DNA of 64,000 bases, taken from contig NZ_BMWD01000017.1 in NCBI RefSeq assembly GCF_014651055.1, positions 62,001 through 126,000 on the forward strand. The letters run 5' to 3'. Positions 37,813 through 46,096 of this stretch are shown one piece after another. The position numbers and the translations under genes are program-made. Under the pieces are notes generated by a model. It was not told the DNA's origin, made no database searches, and saw only the letters and a program-made list of their open reading frames with translations. The DNA is from Streptomyces fructofermentans. Lineage in GTDB: Bacteria; Actinomycetota; Actinomycetes; Streptomycetales; Streptomycetaceae. Each line of letters starts with the position of its first letter. Position 1 is the first letter of the stretch.

Positions 37813-38649
37813 ATGGTGCAGATCAAGACCCCCGAGCAGATCGCCAAGATGCGTGAGGCGGGCCTGGTCGTCGCCGCCGTCCACCGGGCGACCCGGGAGG
37901 CGGCCGTCCCCGGCGCCACGACCCGTGACCTCGACCAGGTCGCGCGCAAGGTCCTCGACGAGCACGGCGCGAAGTCGAACTTCCTCGGCTACGGCGGCTT
38001 CCCCGCGACGATCTGCACCTCCGCGAACGAGGTCGTCGTCCACGGCATCCCGAGCGACGAGGTCGTCCTCAAGGACGGCGACATCATCTCGATCGACGCG
38101 GGCGCCATCGTCGACGGCTGGCACGGGGACGCGGCCTTCACCGCCTTCGTCGGGTCCGGTCACGCCCCGGAGCTCATCGAGCTGTCCCGGGTGACCGAGG
38201 AGTCGATGTGGGCGGGCATCGCCGCCATGAAGGTGGGCAACCGCCTCGTCGACGTGTCCCGGGCCATCGAGACCTACATCCGCCGGCAGCCGAAGCCCGG
38301 TGGCGGCAAGTACGGGATCGTCGAGGACTACGGCGGCCACGGCATCGGTACCGAGATGCACATGGACCCGCACCTGCTGAACTACGTCGAGAAGCGGCGC
38401 GGCAAGGGCCCCAAGCTCGTCCCCGGCTTCTGCCTCGCCATCGAGCCCATGGTGTCCCTGGGCACCCCCAGGACCGAGGTCCTGGCCGACGACTGGACCG
38501 TCATCACGACGGACGGCACCTGGTCGTCCCACTGGGAGCACTCCGTCGCGCTGACGGAGGAGGGCCCCCTGGTCCTCACGGCGCCCGACTGCGGCAGGGC
38601 GAAGCTCGCCGAGTTCGGGATCACCGCCGCGCCCGACCCGCTGGGCTGA
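37813..38649 (+). CDS. map: Methionine aminopeptidase, type I
   Basis: This enzyme removes the N-terminal Met from new proteins, using two metal ions. The 278-residue product has the metal ligands in SIDAGAIVDGWHGDAAFT (two Asp), GGHGIGTEMH (His), CLAIEPMV (Glu) and WEHSVALTEEGP (Glu). No N-terminal zinc finger is present. ATG 37813 is favoured, with a GGAGAG site 17-22 bases upstream, which is long. It lies between adk and infA as in other Gram-positives. Confidence 0.97.
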   Translation: MVQIKTPEQIAKMREAGLVVAAVHRATREAAVPGATTRDLDQVARKVLDEHGAKSNFLGYGGFPATICTSANEVVVHGIPSDEVVLKDGDIISIDAGAIVDGWHGDAAFTAFVGSGHAPELIELSRVTEESMWAGIAAMKVGNRLVDVSRAIETYIRRQPKPGGGKYGIVEDYGGHGIGTEMHMDPHLLNYVEKRRGKGPKLVPGFCLAIEPMVSLGTPRTEVLADDWTVITTDGTWSSHWEHSVALTEEGPLVLTAPDCGRAKLAEFGITAAPDPLG

Positions 38650-38775
38650 GCCCCGCTCCGGGACGGGCCGCGGCAGTTTCCGCCGGTCCGTCCACGGCTT
38701 CCGGGGGCGGGCGTCCGAGCCCTCTCCCGGCACACCCCCGCTTAGAGAGCTCCAGCGGTGGGCAGACTCTCTCGA

Positions 38776-38805
38776 TTCGTCTTTCCGAGAGCCCTGGCGT
38801 AGACT
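38776..38805 (+). promoter_or_regulatory. Candidate infA promoter
   Basis: TAGACT at 38800-38805 is a good -10 box. The -35 region (TTCGTC, 38776) is weak. The leader to infA would be about 75 nt. An inverted repeat CTCTCG/CGAGAG overlaps the -35 region (38769-38791). Confidence 0.35.
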
Positions 38806-38886
38806 GACTCGTCGGCTCTCGTGCACCCGCATGTCTGCATGCGCTAGCGCGGAGTCGATCAAGGTAGTCGATTCGAAGGGCGAAGC

Positions 38887-39108
38887 GTGGCCAAGAAGCA
38901 AGGTGCCATCGAGATCGAGGGCACTGTCGTCGAGTCTCTTCCGAACGCCATGTTCAAGGTTGAGCTCCAGAACGGCCACCAGGTCCTGGCACACATCAGC
39001 GGCAAGATGCGTATGCACTACATCCGCATTCTCCCTGACGACCGGGTCGTGGTGGAGTTGTCTCCTTACGACCTGACCCGTGGCCGGATCGTCTACCGGT
39101 ACAAGTAG
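38887..39108 (+). CDS. infA: Translation initiation factor IF-1
   Basis: IF-1 blocks the A site during initiation. It is 73 residues, with the OB fold sequence MAKKQGAIEIEGTVVESLPN to TRGRIVYRYK. GTG 38887 lies 6-9 bases after AAGGGCG. It heads a group with rpmJ, rpsM, rpsK, rpoA and rplQ. Confidence 0.98.
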   Translation: MAKKQGAIEIEGTVVESLPNAMFKVELQNGHQVLAHISGKMRMHYIRILPDDRVVVELSPYDLTRGRIVYRYK

Positions 39109-39165
39109 ATCTTGCCTGTGCCCCGTTCCGCGGGGTGGTGGCACTGACCCGGAGAACCTCACCCA

Positions 39166-39279
39166 ATGAAGGTCAAGCCGAGCGTCAAGAAGATCTGCGA
39201 CAAGTGCAGGGTGATCCGCCGTCACGGCCGGGTCATGGTCATCTGCGACAACCCGCGCCACAAGCAGCGCCAGGGCTGA
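39166..39279 (+). CDS. rpmJ: 50S ribosomal protein L36
   Basis: L36 is a 37-residue zinc-binding protein (MKVKPSVKKICDKCRVIRRH). The ligands are C11, C14, C27 and H32. This is the zinc-dependent form, matching the zinc-type S14 upstream. It is short enough to be missed by automatic ORF filters. ATG 39166 follows GGAGAA. It lies between infA and rpsM, the conserved place. Confidence 0.97.
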   Translation: MKVKPSVKKICDKCRVIRRHGRVMVICDNPRHKQRQG

Positions 39280-39349
39280 CGCACGACCGATCCTTCTGCA
39301 CCCGCAGAGTTTCGCGCGACGCAAGTAGTACATGTTCATACGCAGATCC

Positions 39350-39376
39350 CAGATCCGGGTCAGTACGCCGGATCTG
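39350..39376 (+). promoter_or_regulatory. Hairpin in the rpsM leader
   Basis: A perfect 9-bp stem (39350-39358/39368-39376) with a nine-base loop lies 117 bases before rpsM in a 213-base gap. A copy of CAGATCC sits just before it at 39343, which could pair alternatively with the 3' arm. Such switching would suit a leader control site for the alpha cluster. Confidence 0.5.
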
Positions 39377-39492
39377 ACACCCCCGGTCGGAGGCCGGGGA
39401 CCCGGTCCGTACCGAATCCTCGTGGGACGAGGAGGACGGCGGGCGGGATCCGGTTCTGCGGAAGACCTCCGAACGACAACTGGAGCCATTGA

Positions 39493-39873
39493 ATGGCACG
39501 CGTTTCCGGTGTTGACATCCCGCGCGACAAGCGCGTGGAGGTTGCCCTCACCTACGTGTTCGGCATCGGCCGGACCCTCTCGCAGAAGACGCTGGCCGAG
39601 ACCGGCGTCAACCCGAACACCCGCGTTCGCGACCTCTCCGAGGAGGAGCTGGTCAAGATCCGCGAGTACGTTGACGGAAACTTCAAGACCGAGGGTGACC
39701 TCCGTCGCGAGGTTCAGGCCGACATCCGCCGCAAGGTCGAGATCGGCTGCTACCAGGGTCTGCGTCACCGTCGCGGCCTGCCCGTCCACGGTCAGCGCAC
39801 CAGCACGAACGCTCGTACCCGCAAGGGCCCGCGTCGCGCCATCGCCGGTAAGAAGAAGCCGGGCAAGAAGTAG
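39493..39873 (+). CDS. rpsM: 30S ribosomal protein S13
   Basis: S13 contacts the P-site tRNA from the 30S head. It is 126 residues, MARVSGVDIPRDKRVEVALT with the C-terminal signature GLPVHGQRTSTNARTRKGPR. It starts the alpha cluster after a 213-base gap. rpsK follows after 69 bases. Confidence 0.98.
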   Translation: MARVSGVDIPRDKRVEVALTYVFGIGRTLSQKTLAETGVNPNTRVRDLSEEELVKIREYVDGNFKTEGDLRREVQADIRRKVEIGCYQGLRHRRGLPVHGQRTSTNARTRKGPRRAIAGKKKPGKK

Positions 39874-39942
39874 TCCTCAGCGGACAACGCTTCATCAGCG
39901 GTCTTCGCTGTAGGACCGACCACCTCCCCGTAGGAGAAATAG

Positions 39943-40347
39943 ATGCCCCCCAAGGGTCGTCAGGGCGCTGCCAAGAAGGTGCGCCGCAAGGAAAAGAAGA
40001 ACGTCGCTCACGGCCACGCGCACATCAAGAGCACGTTCAACAACACGATCGTCTCGATCACGGACCCCTCGGGCAACGTGATCTCCTGGGCCTCCGCCGG
40101 CCACGTCGGCTTCAAGGGCTCGCGCAAGTCCACCCCCTTCGCCGCGCAGATGGCCGCCGAGTCGGCCGCCCGCCGCGCGCAGGAGCACGGCATGCGCAAG
40201 GTCGACGTCTTCGTCAAGGGTCCCGGCTCCGGCCGTGAGACCGCGATCCGCTCCCTCCAGGCCACGGGCCTCGAGGTCGGTTCGATCCAGGACGTCACCC
40301 CCACCCCGCACAACGGTTGCCGTCCGCCCAAGCGCCGTCGCGTCTGA
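39943..40347 (+). CDS. rpsK: 30S ribosomal protein S11
   Basis: S11 is a platform protein that contacts the Shine-Dalgarno helix. It is 134 residues, with HIKSTFNNTIVSITDPSGN and the C-terminal PTPHNGCRPPKRRRV signature. ATG 39943 follows GTAGGAGAA. rpoA, not rpsD, comes next. Confidence 0.98.
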   Translation: MPPKGRQGAAKKVRRKEKKNVAHGHAHIKSTFNNTIVSITDPSGNVISWASAGHVGFKGSRKSTPFAAQMAAESAARRAQEHGMRKVDVFVKGPGSGRETAIRSLQATGLEVGSIQDVTPTPHNGCRPPKRRRV

Positions 40348-40378
40348 CCCGACGCACGTCTGCTTGGTCTGAGGTTTT

Positions 40379-40412
40379 CGGGCGGTACGGCTCTCCGGGG
40401 CTGTATCGCCCG
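40379..40412 (+). promoter_or_regulatory. Hairpin between rpsK and rpoA
   Basis: A 10-bp stem (40379-40388/40403-40412, one G-U) with a 14-base loop lies in the 149-base gap. There is no T-run after it. It may set the balance between ribosomal-protein and rpoA expression. Confidence 0.4.
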
Positions 40413-40496
40413 TACCCTTGCACATAGCACGTCCGGGCCTCGGCCCGGTGCTTCAGGGCATCAAATAGTGGGTGCCCCTGACTGAAGGATTCCTTC

Positions 40497-41519
40497 ATGC
40501 TTATTGCTCAGCGCCCGTCGCTGACCGAAGAGGTCGTCGACGAATTCCGCTCCCGGTTCGTGATCGAGCCGCTGGAGCCGGGCTTCGGCTACACCCTCGG
40601 CAACTCCCTGCGCCGTACGCTCCTCTCCTCGATCCCGGGCGCCGCTGTCACCAGCATCCGGATCGACGGTGTCCTGCACGAGTTCACCACCGTGCCGGGC
40701 GTCAAGGAGGACGTCACCGACCTGATCCTCAACATCAAGCAGCTGGTCGTCTCCTCGGAGCACGACGAGCCGGTCGTGATGTACCTGCGCAAGCAGGGCC
40801 CGGGTCTGGTCACCGCCGCCGACATCGCGCCCCCGGCCGGTGTCGAGGTCCACAACCCCGACCTCGTCCTCGCCACGCTCAACGGCAAGGGCAAGCTGGA
40901 GATGGAGCTGACCGTCGAGCGCGGTCGCGGCTACGTCTCCGCCGTCCAGAACAAGCAGGTCGGTCAGGAGATCGGGCGCATCCCGGTCGACTCGATCTAC
41001 TCGCCGGTGCTGAAGGTCACGTACAAGGTCGAGGCGACCCGTGTCGAGCAGCGCACCGACTTCGACAAGCTGATCGTCGACGTCGAGACCAAGCAGGCCA
41101 TGCGTCCCCGTGACGCCATGGCGTCGGCCGGTAAGACCCTGGTCGAGCTGTTCGGTCTGGCCCGCGAGCTCAACATCGACGCCGAGGGCATCGACATGGG
41201 CCCGTCCCCCACGGACGCCGCCCTGGCCGCCGATCTCGCGCTGCCGATCGAGGAGCTGGAGCTCACGGTCCGCTCGTACAACTGCCTCAAGCGGGAAGGC
41301 ATCCACTCCGTGGGCGAGCTCGTCGCCCGCTCGGAGGCCGACCTGCTCGACATCCGCAACTTCGGTGCGAAGTCGATCGACGAGGTCAAGGCGAAGCTGG
41401 CCGGCATGGGCCTCGCGCTCAAGGACAGCCCGCCCGGATTCGACCCGACCGCCGCCGCCGACGCCTTCGGCGCCGACGACGACGCGGACGCCGGCTTCGT
41501 CGAGACCGAGCAGTACTGA
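40497..41519 (+). CDS. rpoA: DNA-directed RNA polymerase subunit alpha
   Basis: The alpha dimer is the assembly platform of RNA polymerase, and its C-terminal domain contacts UP elements and activators. It is 340 residues. The N-terminal domain has the signature GFGYTLGNSLRRTLLSSIPG, and the CTD begins near LPIEELELTVRSYNCLKREG and carries LLDIRNFGAKSIDEVKAKL. An acidic Ala/Asp-rich tail ends the protein. ATG 40497 follows GAAGGA. rpsD is missing from the usual place before it. Confidence 0.98.
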   Translation: MLIAQRPSLTEEVVDEFRSRFVIEPLEPGFGYTLGNSLRRTLLSSIPGAAVTSIRIDGVLHEFTTVPGVKEDVTDLILNIKQLVVSSEHDEPVVMYLRKQGPGLVTAADIAPPAGVEVHNPDLVLATLNGKGKLEMELTVERGRGYVSAVQNKQVGQEIGRIPVDSIYSPVLKVTYKVEATRVEQRTDFDKLIVDVETKQAMRPRDAMASAGKTLVELFGLARELNIDAEGIDMGPSPTDAALAADLALPIEELELTVRSYNCLKREGIHSVGELVARSEADLLDIRNFGAKSIDEVKAKLAGMGLALKDSPPGFDPTAAADAFGADDDADAGFVETEQY

Positions 41520-41544
41520 GTCTCGGGACCGACTTCCGGTTCCT

Positions 41545-41590
41545 GGGTGCGGGTGGGCTGCGGCTTGTCGCGCAGTTCCCCGCGCCCCTT
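41545..41590 (+). repeat. Dispersed Streptomyces intergenic repeat
   Basis: The segment (GGGTGCGGGTGGGCTGCGGC, then TTGTCGCGCAGTTCCCCGCG) is a sequence I recognise from memory as scattered in intergenic regions of many Streptomyces chromosomes. Here it sits in the 176-base rpoA-rplQ gap. Its function is unknown to me. Confidence 0.5.
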
Positions 41591-41695
41591 CCGACTCGGC
41601 CCTTCGGGGCTCGTCGGATCTTCGACGGGCGATCGCCCGCTCGGACACTGACCCCGGTACCTGGTACGGCCGGGGCAGACACCTAGGAGAAACAC

Positions 41696-42220
41696 ATGCC
41701 GAAGCCCACCAAGGGTGCCCGTATGGGCGGCAGCGCCGCGCACGAGAAGCTGCTCCTCGCGAACCTCGCGAAGTCGCTCTTCGAGCACGGCCGCATCACC
41801 ACCACCGAGGCCAAGGCCCGCCGCCTGCGTCCCTACGCCGAGCGTCTGGTCACCAAGGCGAAGAAGGGCGACCTTCACAACCGCCGCCAGGTCCTCTCGG
41901 TGATCACGGACAAGAGCATCGTGCACACGCTCTTCACCGAGATCGGCCCGCGTTACGAGAACCGCCCGGGTGGCTACACCCGTATCACCAAGATCGGTAA
42001 CCGTCGTGGCGACAACGCGCCCATGGCTGTCATCGAGCTGGTCGAGGCCCTGACCGTGGCCCAGCAGGCCACCGGTGAGGCCGAGGCGGCCACCAAGCGC
42101 GCCGTGAAGGAAGACGCCCTCAAGAAGGACGACGCCGTCGAGGCCAAGTCCGACGAGGTCGTCGAGGACGCCAAGCCGGCCGCCGACGAGGCCGCCGCCG
42201 AGGAGTCCAAGGACGCCTGA
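41696..42220 (+). CDS. rplQ: 50S ribosomal protein L17
   Basis: L17 lies near the tunnel exit. It is 174 residues. The core (MPKPTKGARMGGSAAHEKLL to AMAVIELVE-like segment near 110) is followed by a long Lys/Glu/Ala-rich tail of about 60 residues, as in other actinobacteria. ATG 41696 follows AGGAGAAA. A terminator lies 20 bases after the stop. Confidence 0.97.
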   Translation: MPKPTKGARMGGSAAHEKLLLANLAKSLFEHGRITTTEAKARRLRPYAERLVTKAKKGDLHNRRQVLSVITDKSIVHTLFTEIGPRYENRPGGYTRITKIGNRRGDNAPMAVIELVEALTVAQQATGEAEAATKRAVKEDALKKDDAVEAKSDEVVEDAKPAADEAAAEESKDA

Positions 42221-42240
42221 GGTTCCACCTCGCGGTCTTG

Positions 42241-42274
42241 AGCGGGTCCGTCCCTTCCGGGGCGGGCCCGCTTT
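42241..42274 (+). terminator. Terminator after rplQ
   Basis: A 14-bp stem (42241-42254/42259-42272, two G-U pairs) with the loop TTCC is followed by TTT. It ends the infA-rplQ group before truA. Confidence 0.75.
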
Positions 42275-42315
42275 CACGTTCTCCGGAGGCATCCGGAACT
42301 AGAGAGGATCTGTGT

Positions 42316-43173
42316 GTGAGTGACGAGGCGGAGCCCGGGTTCGTACGGGTTCGGATGGATCTTTCGTACGACGGTTCCGAGTTCTCCGGGTGGGCCAAGC
42401 AGGCCGGCGGGCGGCGGACCGTGCAGGGCGAGATCGAGGACGCGCTGCGGACGGTGACCCGGTCCGGGGACACGGTGTACGAGCTGACCGTGGCCGGGCG
42501 CACCGACGCCGGGGTGCACGCCCGGGGACAGGTGGCGCACGTCGACCTGCCCGGGGAGCTGTGGGCCGAGCACCGCGAGAAGCTGCTGAAGCGGCTGGCC
42601 GGCAGGCTGCCCAGGGATGTGCGGGTGTGGTCGCTCGCGGAGGCGCCGGCCGGGTTCAACGCGCGCTTCTCCGCGGTCTGGCGGCGGTACGCCTACCGCG
42701 TCACCGACCAGCCGGGCGGGGTGGACCCCCTGCTGCGCAACCACGTCCTGTGGCACGACTGGCCGCTCGACGTCGACGCCATGAACGAGGCCGCGCGGCA
42801 GCTCCTCGGCGAGCACGACTTCGCTGCGTACTGCAAGAGGCGCGAGGGCGCGACGACCATCCGTACGCTCCAGCGGCTGAGTCTGGAGCGGGGGAGCGAC
42901 GGGATCATCACGGCCACCGTGCGGGCCGACGCCTTCTGCCACAACATGGTCCGGTCCCTGATCGGGGCACTGCTGTTCGTGGGGGACGGGCACCGGGGCG
43001 CCGACTGGCCGGCGAAGGTGCTGGCAGCCGGGGTGCGGGACTCCGCGGTGCATGTCGTACGGCCGCACGGACTGACGCTGGAGGAGGTCGGCTATCCGGC
43101 GGACGAGCTGCTGGCGGCGCGGAACAAGGAGGCCCGGAACCGGCGGTCGCTGCCGGGGGCGGGGTGCTGCTGA
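42316..43173 (+). CDS. truA: tRNA pseudouridine(38-40) synthase TruA
   Basis: TruA converts uridines 38-40 in tRNA anticodon arms to pseudouridine. GTG 42316, seven bases after AGAGAGGA, gives 285 residues. The catalytic aspartate is D64 in GRTDAGVHARGQVAH, and FCHNMVRSLIGALL is the family motif near the C-terminus. The frame is open upstream to 42238 without a better start. In Streptomyces truA is normally followed by a short stretch and rplM, but here a glycan operon intervenes. Confidence 0.97.
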   Translation: MSDEAEPGFVRVRMDLSYDGSEFSGWAKQAGGRRTVQGEIEDALRTVTRSGDTVYELTVAGRTDAGVHARGQVAHVDLPGELWAEHREKLLKRLAGRLPRDVRVWSLAEAPAGFNARFSAVWRRYAYRVTDQPGGVDPLLRNHVLWHDWPLDVDAMNEAARQLLGEHDFAAYCKRREGATTIRTLQRLSLERGSDGIITATVRADAFCHNMVRSLIGALLFVGDGHRGADWPAKVLAAGVRDSAVHVVRPHGLTLEEVGYPADELLAARNKEARNRRSLPGAGCC

Positions 43174-43460
43174 ATGGCGTGGGCCACAGGTCTGCCCGGT
43201 GTGAGCCACTCGGAAACCTATTAGTTACCTGCTCGATGCATTTAAATGTCGGACTTGTCGCTATTTGGGCGGCGTAACTCACCGGTATGCACTTACTGCA
43301 CCCCGGACATCTCGGATACTCTGGCGTCTCTCGACCTCATATTCGATATCTCGATGTCCCGGCGTCCCGGCTTTCCGGCGTCCCGGTATCGCGGTATCGC
43401 GATATGAGGTCCTCGTTCAGGGTGGGGCAGGTTCGGGCCGCTGGCCCGGGGGGTGAAGGA
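43174..43460. other. Atypical AT-richer region before the glycan operon
   Basis: This 287-base gap has clearly lower GC than the rest of the window, with TATTAGTTACC near 43218, TGCATTTAAATG near 43237 and ATATTCGATATC near 43340. It holds no convincing gene. It carries the palindromic region at 43334-43410 and should contain the promoter for the six-gene operon. The base change marks a junction between core and acquired DNA. Confidence 0.6.
43334..43410. repeat. Palindromic region with short tandem repeats before the GT2 gene
   Basis: Nine bases (43334-43342) are perfectly complementary to 43402-43410. Between them, the unit CCGGCGTCCCGG occurs in near-repeat and TATCGCGG/TATCGCGA occurs in tandem. 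It could be a large cruciform or a multi-site operator, and lies 51-127 bases before the chosen start. Confidence 0.55.
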
Positions 43461-45092
43461 ATGTCTTCGCTGGATTCCGCCCGCATGTCCGGTACGGCCT
43501 CCGCTGGGGGGCGAAGGGCCGTACGGCATGCGGGACGTCGTGGTGCCGCGGGGGTGTCGCTCGGGCTGTTGCCCGCGCCGCCCTCGCACGCCGAGAAGTA
43601 CTCGTACGTCAAGCGCCGACTGTGGGTGCTGACACTGGCGTCCATCGTCAGTTTCGGCTGCCTGACCGTCAGCCAGGTCGCTCTCGCGCAGGCGAGTCCA
43701 CTGATGTGGATCTTCGCGCCGCCGCTGGCGTTCACGGTCGTCTACTACCTCGTGTCCCTGCGGGTCAACGGCTTCACGCGGGACTTCGACTTCGCGCACC
43801 ACCAGGAGCTGGTGCGCGGCTGGCAGCCGCGGGTCCATCCGTCCGTCGACGTCTTCCTGCCGGTCTGCGGCGAGCCGATCGAGGTGCTCCACAACACGTG
43901 GACGCATGTGCGCCGGCTCGCGGACCGCTACCCGGGCGAGTGCGTGCCCTTCGTCCTGGACGACGGGGCGAGCCCCGAGCTCGCGGCGATGGCCGCCGAC
44001 TTCGGGTTCCGCTACGGAACCCGCGAGAACCGGGGCTGGTTCAAGAAGGCGGGCAACCTGCACTACGGCTTCGGGCAGTCGGACGGCAAGTACATCCTGA
44101 TCCTCGACGCCGACTTCACCCCGCGCTCCGACCTCCTGGAGGAGCTGCTCCCGTACATGGAGGCGGACGACCGGATCGGCATCATCCAGTCCCCGCAGTA
44201 CTTCCGGGTCCTCGACTCGCAGAACTGGATCGAGCGGGGCGCCGGCGCGGTGCAGGAGCTGTTCTACCGCTCCGTCCAGGTGTCCCGGCAGAACAGCGAC
44301 GGCGCGATCTGCGTGGGCTCCTGCGCGATCTACCGGCGCGCGGCGCTGGACACCAACGGCGGCACGACGCTCATCGAGCACTCCGAGGACGTGCACACGG
44401 GCTTCGACCTGCGCGGTCTGGGCTGGGACCTGAAGTACGTGCCGGTGGCCCTGTCCACCGGGGTGTGCCCGGACACGGCCGGGGCCTTCTTCAACCAGCA
44501 GTACCGCTGGTGCTCGGGGTCGATGTCCCTGCTCGGCAGCAAGAAGTTCTGGGACGCGCCGATCAGGTTCTCCAGCCGGCTCTGCTACATGTCCGGGTTC
44601 TTCTACTACATCCACACGGCGCTGTTCACCTTCTTCGCGCCTCTCGTGCCGATCGTGCTGCTGCTGACGAGCCCGGAGATGCTCCAGGTCAAGCACCTCG
44701 TGTGGGTGCTGCCGAGCATCCTCTACACGACCATGATCTTCCCGATGTGGCACAAGTCCCCGTACCGGCTGGAGGCCTGGTCGGCGCGCATGATGTACGG
44801 CTGGGCGCACGTCTTCGCCATCTGGGACATCCTGCGCAAGCAGCGCATGGGCTGGCAGCCCACCGGTTCCAAGGGCGCGAAGAAGAACAAGACCCGGCGC
44901 TTCTGGCTCGGCCTGTGGGTGTGGAGCGGAGGCACGGCCGTGGTCTGGGTCGGTGCCGCCGTGTACCGCCTGTTCACCGGCTACCCGCCGGACTTCGCGC
45001 TCGTCCTGTCCTCCGGGCTGTTCTACGCGCTGGTCGTCGCCCGCGCGCTGATCCAGCCCAAGGAGCATCACACCGTAGGTGACACCGCATGA
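43461..45092 (+). CDS. Processive GT2 glycosyltransferase, cellulose-synthase-like
   Basis: The 543-residue membrane protein has the family-2 processive synthase motifs: DD at 167-168 (LDDGASPE), DxD at 216-218 (DADFTPR), ED at 309-310 (SEDVHTGF) and QxxRW at 346-350 (QQYRW). Two helices precede the catalytic domain and about five follow it. There is no visible PilZ domain. ATG 43461 follows GGGGGGTG, a near-perfect ribosome site. The frame is open to 43287, but other starts lack sites. The donor sugar cannot be told from sequence. A GH26 partner might point to a beta-mannan or mixed-linkage glucan. It overlaps the next gene by four bases (ATGA). Confidence 0.9.
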   Translation: MSSLDSARMSGTASAGGRRAVRHAGRRGAAGVSLGLLPAPPSHAEKYSYVKRRLWVLTLASIVSFGCLTVSQVALAQASPLMWIFAPPLAFTVVYYLVSLRVNGFTRDFDFAHHQELVRGWQPRVHPSVDVFLPVCGEPIEVLHNTWTHVRRLADRYPGECVPFVLDDGASPELAAMAADFGFRYGTRENRGWFKKAGNLHYGFGQSDGKYILILDADFTPRSDLLEELLPYMEADDRIGIIQSPQYFRVLDSQNWIERGAGAVQELFYRSVQVSRQNSDGAICVGSCAIYRRAALDTNGGTTLIEHSEDVHTGFDLRGLGWDLKYVPVALSTGVCPDTAGAFFNQQYRWCSGSMSLLGSKKFWDAPIRFSSRLCYMSGFFYYIHTALFTFFAPLVPIVLLLTSPEMLQVKHLVWVLPSILYTTMIFPMWHKSPYRLEAWSARMMYGWAHVFAIWDILRKQRMGWQPTGSKGAKKNKTRRFWLGLWVWSGGTAVVWVGAAVYRLFTGYPPDFALVLSSGLFYALVVARALIQPKEHHTVGDTA

Positions 45093-46096
45093 TCCGCAAG
45101 TCCCTCCTCACGCTCGCCGTGGCGCTCATGTCGCTGACGGGGCTCACCGGCTGCGGTTTCCTCGCCGACGACGACCCGGCCGCCGCGGCGGCCCGCGAGC
45201 CTTCCGCCGGTGGCGACTCGAGTAACCACCCGGACGTCCTGCCGTACGACGTGAAGCCGCTGATCCGGCCCGACAAGAAGTTCTTCGGGGTCGCCGTGGA
45301 CGGCGCGCCCGACTCGATGAAGCCGGTCGACGCCTTCGCGAGGACCGTCGGCAAGAAGCCGAACCTGGTCGGGTCGTACTCCTCGTGGGGAGACGACTTC
45401 AACGCGGAGGGCGCCCAGAACGTCTTCGAGGCCGGCAGCCTGCTCTATGTGTCGTGGGAGCCCTTCAAGCCCGGGCTCGGCAGCATCGCGGACGGCTCGC
45501 AGGACGGCTACGTCAAGCGGTTCGCGAAGAAGGTGCGGGAGACGAACGCCCCCGTCGCGATCAGCTTCGGCCACGAGATGAACGGCCACTGGTACCCCTG
45601 GGGCACCAAGAAGCAGACCGCGCGCGAGTTCGTGACGGCATGGCGGCACATCCACGACGTCTTCCAGGACGAGGGCGCCACCAACGTCATCTGGGTGTGG
45701 AGCCCGAACGTCGTCAACCCGGTCCCCGACGTGAAGCTCAAGGCGTACTGGCCCGGCGACACGTACGTCGACTGGGTCGGTGTCGTCGGCTACTGGACGC
45801 AGACGGGCGCCAGCACGTTCGACGCCCTCTACGGCCCGACCCGGCGCCAGATCGCCGCGTTCACCGACAAGCCGATCCTGATCAGCGAGACCTCGGCGGA
45901 GCCCGGCGAGCGGCGCAGGGCGGACGTCCGCCGGCTCATCGGCGGGGTCCGGCAGAGCGACGACTTCATCGGCTTCGTCTGGTTCAACATTCCGAAGCGG
46001 GCGGACTGGCGCATCCAGAGCAGCCCGCTGGCGCTCGGCGAGTTCAAGCGTCTGATCGCCGACGACGCCTTCGGATTCGAGGTCCCCCAGTCATGA
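45089..46096 (+). CDS. GH26-like glycoside hydrolase lipoprotein
   Basis: The 335-residue product has a signal peptide ending in lipobox LTGC (C22), so it should be membrane-anchored outside the cell. The GH26 acid/base motif FGHEMNGHWYPWG puts the acid at E163, and ISETSAEPG puts the nucleophile at E267. Both catalytic glutamates are present. GH26 enzymes are mostly beta-mannanases, with some acting on beta-1,3-1,4-glucan. It overlaps the GT2 gene by ATGA, mirroring cellulose operons where an endoglucanase accompanies the synthase. It probably trims or releases the new polymer. Confidence 0.88.
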   Translation: MIRKSLLTLAVALMSLTGLTGCGFLADDDPAAAAAREPSAGGDSSNHPDVLPYDVKPLIRPDKKFFGVAVDGAPDSMKPVDAFARTVGKKPNLVGSYSSWGDDFNAEGAQNVFEAGSLLYVSWEPFKPGLGSIADGSQDGYVKRFAKKVRETNAPVAISFGHEMNGHWYPWGTKKQTAREFVTAWRHIHDVFQDEGATNVIWVWSPNVVNPVPDVKLKAYWPGDTYVDWVGVVGYWTQTGASTFDALYGPTRRQIAAFTDKPILISETSAEPGERRRADVRRLIGGVRQSDDFIGFVWFNIPKRADWRIQSSPLALGEFKRLIADDAFGFEVPQS

